A DNA stretch of 64,000 nt from Gluconacetobacter sacchari (lineage in GTDB: Bacteria; Pseudomonadota; Alphaproteobacteria; Acetobacterales; Acetobacteraceae), in contig NZ_JABEQJ010000013.1 in NCBI RefSeq assembly GCF_014174255.1, positions 1-64,000 of the forward strand, in the 5' to 3' direction. Shown piece by piece: positions 60,734 through 64,000 of the stretch (the first letter of the stretch is position 1; every line of letters starts with the position of its first letter). A program made the position numbers and the translations under genes. The notes beneath the pieces are model-generated. The model was not told the DNA's origin. It ran no database searches and was given only the letters and a program-made list of their open reading frames with translations.

Positions 60734-60880
60734 CGGCGCGGCGCAGGTCCCTTATCCTCGCGCCGATCGCGTCGCGCCCGGCCATCGTTTCATTTCCTGC
60801 AAGGCTTGGTTTCACAACTGGGGCAAGACAACGGCCTTGCCCGGGAAGAGAATACGCGGTCAGGAAGAACCGGAACGGAC

Positions 60881-61981
60881 ATGACCATGGACCAGATCAC
60901 CCTCGCCGCGCGCGCCGATGCCGGAATCGGCGCCCCCGATCTGCGCACGGTCGATTGCGATCCCGATTTCTGGTACCCCGTGGCCTGGTCGCGCGAGCTG
61001 AAGGCGGGCAAGACCATCGGCACCCGCTATGCCGGCCTGCCGATCGCGCTGGTGCGGCCCGTCGAGGGCGCGGTCTTCGCCCTGGAAGATCGCTGCGCCC
61101 ACCGGCAGGTGCCGCTGAGCAAGGGCACGGTGACGGGCCAGGCGGTGCAATGCTGCTATCATGGCTGGGCGTACGGGCGGTCGGGCCGGTGCATCGACGT
61201 GCCGTACCTGGGCAAGGGCAAGCTGCCCAACGGCGTGCGGAGCTATCCCTGCCGCGAGCAGGGCGGGCTGATCTTCATCTTCCCCGGCGATGCCGACAAG
61301 GCCGAATCCGTGCCCCTGCCCAGGCTGGCGCATGTCGGCGACCCCGCGTTCCGCACCCGGCAATTCGGCCCCCGCGTGGCCTGCCACTATACCTTCATGC
61401 ATGAGAACCTGATGGACATGAACCATCAGTTCCTGCATCGCCGCCAGATGGGCCAGATCCGCGCGCGCTTCCTGGGCCAGGACCGGGGCGAGGATTTCGT
61501 CGAGGCGCGCTACAGCTTCGCGCGCACCGACACCCGCCAGCCGCTGGCCGAGGCGCTGATCTTCGGCCGCCACCGCGACCTGAAGGGACGCGAGCAGCCG
61601 GTGGAGGAAGTGGTGACGGTGCGGACCGAGTATCCGTACCAGACGCTGCGGATCGTCGACAAGGACGGCGACCTGATGATGGATCTGTGGGTGGCCTATG
61701 TGCCGCAGAGCGCCGACCAGCGCACCAGCCGCGCCTTCGGCCTGCTGTCGGTGCGCCGCCCCGGGATTCCGTTCCTGATCGACCTGATCTGGCCGGCGCT
61801 GGCGGTCTTCACCAACCGGATCTTCGAGGAGGACCGCGAGGTGGTGGAACTGGAGCAGCAGGCATGGGATGCCCAGGGCGGCGACCGGAACCGCGAGGTC
61901 TTTCCGGTGGTCAACCATCTGCGCGCGCTGCTGACGCGCTGCGGCGTGCCGGGCAGCGGGCCCGATCGCGGCAGCCGTTAA
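60881..61981 (+). CDS. Rieske-type aromatic-ring oxygenase, large subunit
   Basis: This 366-residue Rieske non-heme iron oxygenase has its [2Fe-2S] cluster bound by Cys72-x-His74 (CAH) and Cys91-x2-His94 (CCYHGW). The mononuclear iron site lies in ENLMDMNHQFLHRR, with Asp179, His182 and His186. The reductase/ferredoxin partner is not adjacent. The family carries out hydroxylation, demethylation or amine oxidation; the substrate is unknown. The stop shares the TTAA at 61978-61981 with the convergent LysR stop. The start is either ATG 60881 or 60887. Confidence 0.88.
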   Translation: MTMDQITLAARADAGIGAPDLRTVDCDPDFWYPVAWSRELKAGKTIGTRYAGLPIALVRPVEGAVFALEDRCAHRQVPLSKGTVTGQAVQCCYHGWAYGRSGRCIDVPYLGKGKLPNGVRSYPCREQGGLIFIFPGDADKAESVPLPRLAHVGDPAFRTRQFGPRVACHYTFMHENLMDMNHQFLHRRQMGQIRARFLGQDRGEDFVEARYSFARTDTRQPLAEALIFGRHRDLKGREQPVEEVVTVRTEYPYQTLRIVDKDGDLMMDLWVAYVPQSADQRTSRAFGLLSVRRPGIPFLIDLIWPALAVFTNRIFEEDREVVELEQQAWDAQGGDRNREVFPVVNHLRALLTRCGVPGSGPDRGSR

Positions 61982-62979
61982 GGCGTCTCGCGGGCCAGGA
62001 ACGACGCGACCTCGGCCGTCATCCAGTTGCGGAAGCGCGCGAATTGCGGGCGGTTCCAGTTGCTTTCGGGTGCGATCAGGTAATAGCCGCCGATAAAGAC
62101 CCGGCGGAACGCCTGCCCCGGCAGCGTGACCCGGACCAGCGTCCCGCGTTGCAGGTCGTCCCACGCCAGGAAGATGTTGGCCAGCGAGATCCCCTGCCCA
62201 TGCCGCGCCGCCGCCAGGGTGATGCTGGCGTGCCCCAGCCGCCCGAACGGCACGAACAGCGCCGGGCTGACTTTGTGGCCCGACAGGAAGATGTGCCATT
62301 CCTGGCTGTCCTCCGCCTCGATCAGCGGTTCGGCCAGCAGGTCGGTGATGGTCCGCAGGCGCCCCGCCACCTCGGTCGCCAGATCGGGGCTGGCCACCGG
62401 AAACATCGCCGGCCGCGCCAGTTGCACCTTCTTGAAGCCGGGCGGGAAGCTTTCCAGCTCCTTGTCGCGGAGATAGCGGATATCGGCATGCAGATCGTCG
62501 CGATCGAAATCGGGAAACCGGTCGAACGGCCGGACCACCAGATTGACCGACGGCTCGCTGCGCCGGAAGGCCCCGACCCGTCCCGCCAGCCAGAGCGAGG
62601 CGAAGCCCGAGACGCAACTGATGCGGATCGACTCGTCCATGCGCGGGCGCAGCCGCTCGGTCGCGTGCGACAGGCCATCGAGCGCCCTGATGATCTCCTC
62701 GTGATAGGCAAGGCCCTTTTGCGTCAGCGTGCCGCTGGCCCGGTCGATCAACGCGACCCCGACCCAGTCTTCCAGCGTGCGCAGGTGGCGGCCGACGATC
62801 GTATGGCTGACGCCCAGATATTCCGCCGCCTTGCGTACGCCGCCGGCATGGCCATAGGCCGCAAAGGCGCGCAAGGCCCCGAAAGGGGGAAGCAGAAGCC
62901 GTTTCTTCGTCGACACGATCTGGTCCGCCAGGCTGTCCGGGGCAAGCTTACGGGCCGGCGGCAGGCGCTGTAAAGCCAT
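61978..62979 (-). CDS. LysR-family regulator divergent from the last TonB receptor
   Basis: This is a LysR-type regulator of about 333 residues. The winged helix (about residues 30-90) reads FGALRAFAAYGHAGGVRKAA and IVGRHLRTLEDWVGVALIDR. The effector domain has AARHGQGISLANIFLAWDDL and GGYYLIAPESNWNRPQF. These blocks match the LysR at 47813-48763 closely, so the two are paralogues. A 30-residue N-terminal tail precedes the usual domain start and the true start may be internal. It is convergent with the Rieske gene and divergent from the TonB receptor. Confidence 0.9.
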   Translation of the reverse strand: MALQRLPPARKLAPDSLADQIVSTKKRLLLPPFGALRAFAAYGHAGGVRKAAEYLGVSHTIVGRHLRTLEDWVGVALIDRASGTLTQKGLAYHEEIIRALDGLSHATERLRPRMDESIRISCVSGFASLWLAGRVGAFRRSEPSVNLVVRPFDRFPDFDRDDLHADIRYLRDKELESFPPGFKKVQLARPAMFPVASPDLATEVAGRLRTITDLLAEPLIEAEDSQEWHIFLSGHKVSPALFVPFGRLGHASITLAAARHGQGISLANIFLAWDDLQRGTLVRVTLPGQAFRRVFIGGYYLIAPESNWNRPQFARFRNWMTAEVASFLARETP

Positions 62980-63289
62980 TGGAAACCCGGGGTGCCCACC
63001 CGCCGGCAGGACGTCATCCGTCCCGGCAAGGGGCCGAAACCATGGCCGGCACACGCGGGCCCCGGGTGGAAACTTTTTGTTTCCACGCACGAAGAAAAAG
63101 TCGCTATCGAAACATTTTCAGCCGATGATATCGTTGCTCGTAATGAGATGGATTTATTTTCTCATTGTATGAAATTCAAAATAAAAATCAAAAAATACCG
63201 TCGATGCGTCATTATTCATCGACCATTCCACGGAACGACCCTGTGCAGGCCGGATATGGCCAGACGCTTCACTTCCAGGAGGTCCTGTC
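62980..63289. promoter_or_regulatory. AT-rich divergent promoter region with inverted repeat
   Basis: The region is strikingly A/T-rich between about 63075 and 63220. GTCGATG (63200-63206) and CATCGAC (63217-63223) form an inverted repeat with a 10-base spacer, a plausible LysR operator close to the receptor promoter. CAGGAGG at 63276-63282 is the receptor ribosome-binding site. Confidence 0.5.
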
Positions 63290-64000
63290 ATGCGATCACC
63301 GACCCATCCGCGACGACGGCTTCTGATTTCCGGCCCCATCATTGCCTGTAGCGGCATCTGGGTAGTCGGGCCGGATGCCCGGGCCGCGACATCCGACACC
63401 CCCGCCCATCACGCACGCCACGCCACCGCCCAGGGTGCCGGCCCCATCGCCACCCGCGTCGCACCGGCCCCGCCGGCGGCCGAGACCGTTTCCGTCACCG
63501 GCGGCATCACCACGCCGACCGGCGTACGCAACACCACGCCCGGCGGCGGCATGATGCCGGTTCAGACCGCCCCGAAATCGCGCAGCGAGGTCACGCGCGA
63601 TTTCATCGCCAAGAAGCCGGCCAACACCACGGTGCAGGCGATGCTGGCCAGCATGCCCGGCGTGTCCTACGCGCGATCCGATCCATACGGCCAGATCTCG
63701 CGCGGGATCATGGTCCGCGGCCTGAACTACACGCAGGTCGGCTACCTGGTCGAAGGCATTCCGCTGACCGACGCCGTCTATCTCAGCCCCGATGCGATCG
63801 GCGGCAGCCCGGACATGGAAAACGTGTCGTCGGTGGCGCTGACCCAGGGTTCGCCCGACATCAGCAGCCCGGCCTATTATTCGGTGGGCGCCGAAATCCG
63901 CACCACATTGCGCGATCCGGCGCGAACGGCCGGCGGCCTGCTGGAATCCAGCTACGGCACCTGGAACATGAAGAAGGAATTCGCCCGGATCGATACCGGC
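63290..64000 (+). CDS. TonB-dependent receptor, 5' part (runs off the window)
   Basis: The first 237 codons of an outer-membrane receptor are present, with no stop before the end of the window. A signal sequence (LLISGPIIACSGIWVVGPDA) is followed by a His/Ala/Pro-rich linker. The plug contains TPGGGMMPVQTAPKS, DFIAKKPANT, AMLASMPGVSYARSDPYG and MVRGLNYTQVGYLVEGIPLT. These blocks match the receptor at 9796-12237 position by position. CAGGAGG lies eight bases upstream of the ATG. It is divergent from the LysR gene. Confidence 0.9.
   Translation, partial: MRSPTHPRRRLLISGPIIACSGIWVVGPDARAATSDTPAHHARHATAQGAGPIATRVAPAPPAAETVSVTGGITTPTGVRNTTPGGGMMPVQTAPKSRSEVTRDFIAKKPANTTVQAMLASMPGVSYARSDPYGQISRGIMVRGLNYTQVGYLVEGIPLTDAVYLSPDAIGGSPDMENVSSVALTQGSPDISSPAYYSVGAEIRTTLRDPARTAGGLLESSYGTWNMKKEFARIDTG

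Noticed and set aside
1-64000. CRISPR arrays, prophage modules, integrases, tRNA or rRNA genes
   Set aside because: No regularly spaced direct repeats, phage structural genes, recombinases or cloverleaf-like sequences were found on reading through the window.

Overview
The window reads as chromosomal DNA of a GC-rich alphaproteobacterium, most likely an acetic acid bacterium (Acetobacteraceae, Gluconacetobacter/Komagataeibacter type). The basis is a large pentose-phosphate operon with a fused transaldolase/glucose-6-phosphate isomerase, a UbiM-type ubiquinone hydroxylase, a his operon carrying extra genes, and many TonB-dependent receptors. This is inference from gene content; no 16S rRNA or tRNA gene was seen.

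Layout. 0.3-2.1 kb: ubiM and a nitroreductase on the minus strand. 2.2-6.9 kb: a tightly overlapping his operon (hisB, small membrane protein, hisH, GNAT-hisA fusion, hisF, hisE) followed by a HIT protein. 7.1-13.5 kb: a lipoprotein, then a divergent locus in which a GntR regulator and anmK face a TonB receptor and a secreted serine hydrolase; I read this as a candidate cell-wall sugar scavenging locus. 13.5-15.6 kb: YitT membrane protein, tiny lipoprotein, retropepsin-like protein without catalytic Asp. 15.6-27.5 kb, minus strand: tkt, tal-pgi, gnd, zwf, two Cof-like HAD phosphatases, pgl, rpiA, gntK, i.e. the whole cytoplasmic hexose/gluconate to pentose phosphate route. 27.8-35.9 kb: metallo-hydrolase, ankyrin protein, hisC, a Na+/H+ antiporter, a GabT-like aminotransferase and a DEAD-box helicase. 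36-40.7 kb: by eye less GC-rich, with a beta-propeller protein, a frameshifted metallo-beta-lactamase-like gene, a secreted alpha/beta hydrolase and a LytTR regulator.

40.8-48.8 kb holds the most striking locus. On the minus strand, in transcription order, it carries a TonB receptor, the heavy chain of a tryptophan tryptophylquinone (TTQ) amine dehydrogenase, a MauD-like protein whose CPxC is CPxS, the TTQ light chain, a monoheme cytochrome c, MauE and MauD. A divergent LysR gene sits at its head. No MauG-type TTQ maturase is visible here. 48.8-53.9 kb: a sulfotransferase, an exported SAM methyltransferase and a siderophore-type TonB receptor behind an AraC regulator. 54.3-64 kb: an S9 peptidase, a frameshifted APC permease, a PaiB-like protein, an esterase/PepSY fusion, a Rieske oxygenase and a LysR gene divergent from a TonB receptor that runs off the window.

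A recurring theme is one TonB receptor with its own adjacent regulator (GntR, LysR, AraC, LysR), each next to a different set of enzymes. Two LysR proteins and two receptors are visibly paralogous. An intergenic GC-rich hairpin repeat family occurs at least four times. Coordinates of starts were adjusted using visible Shine-Dalgarno sequences and overlaps; statements about base composition are by eye.
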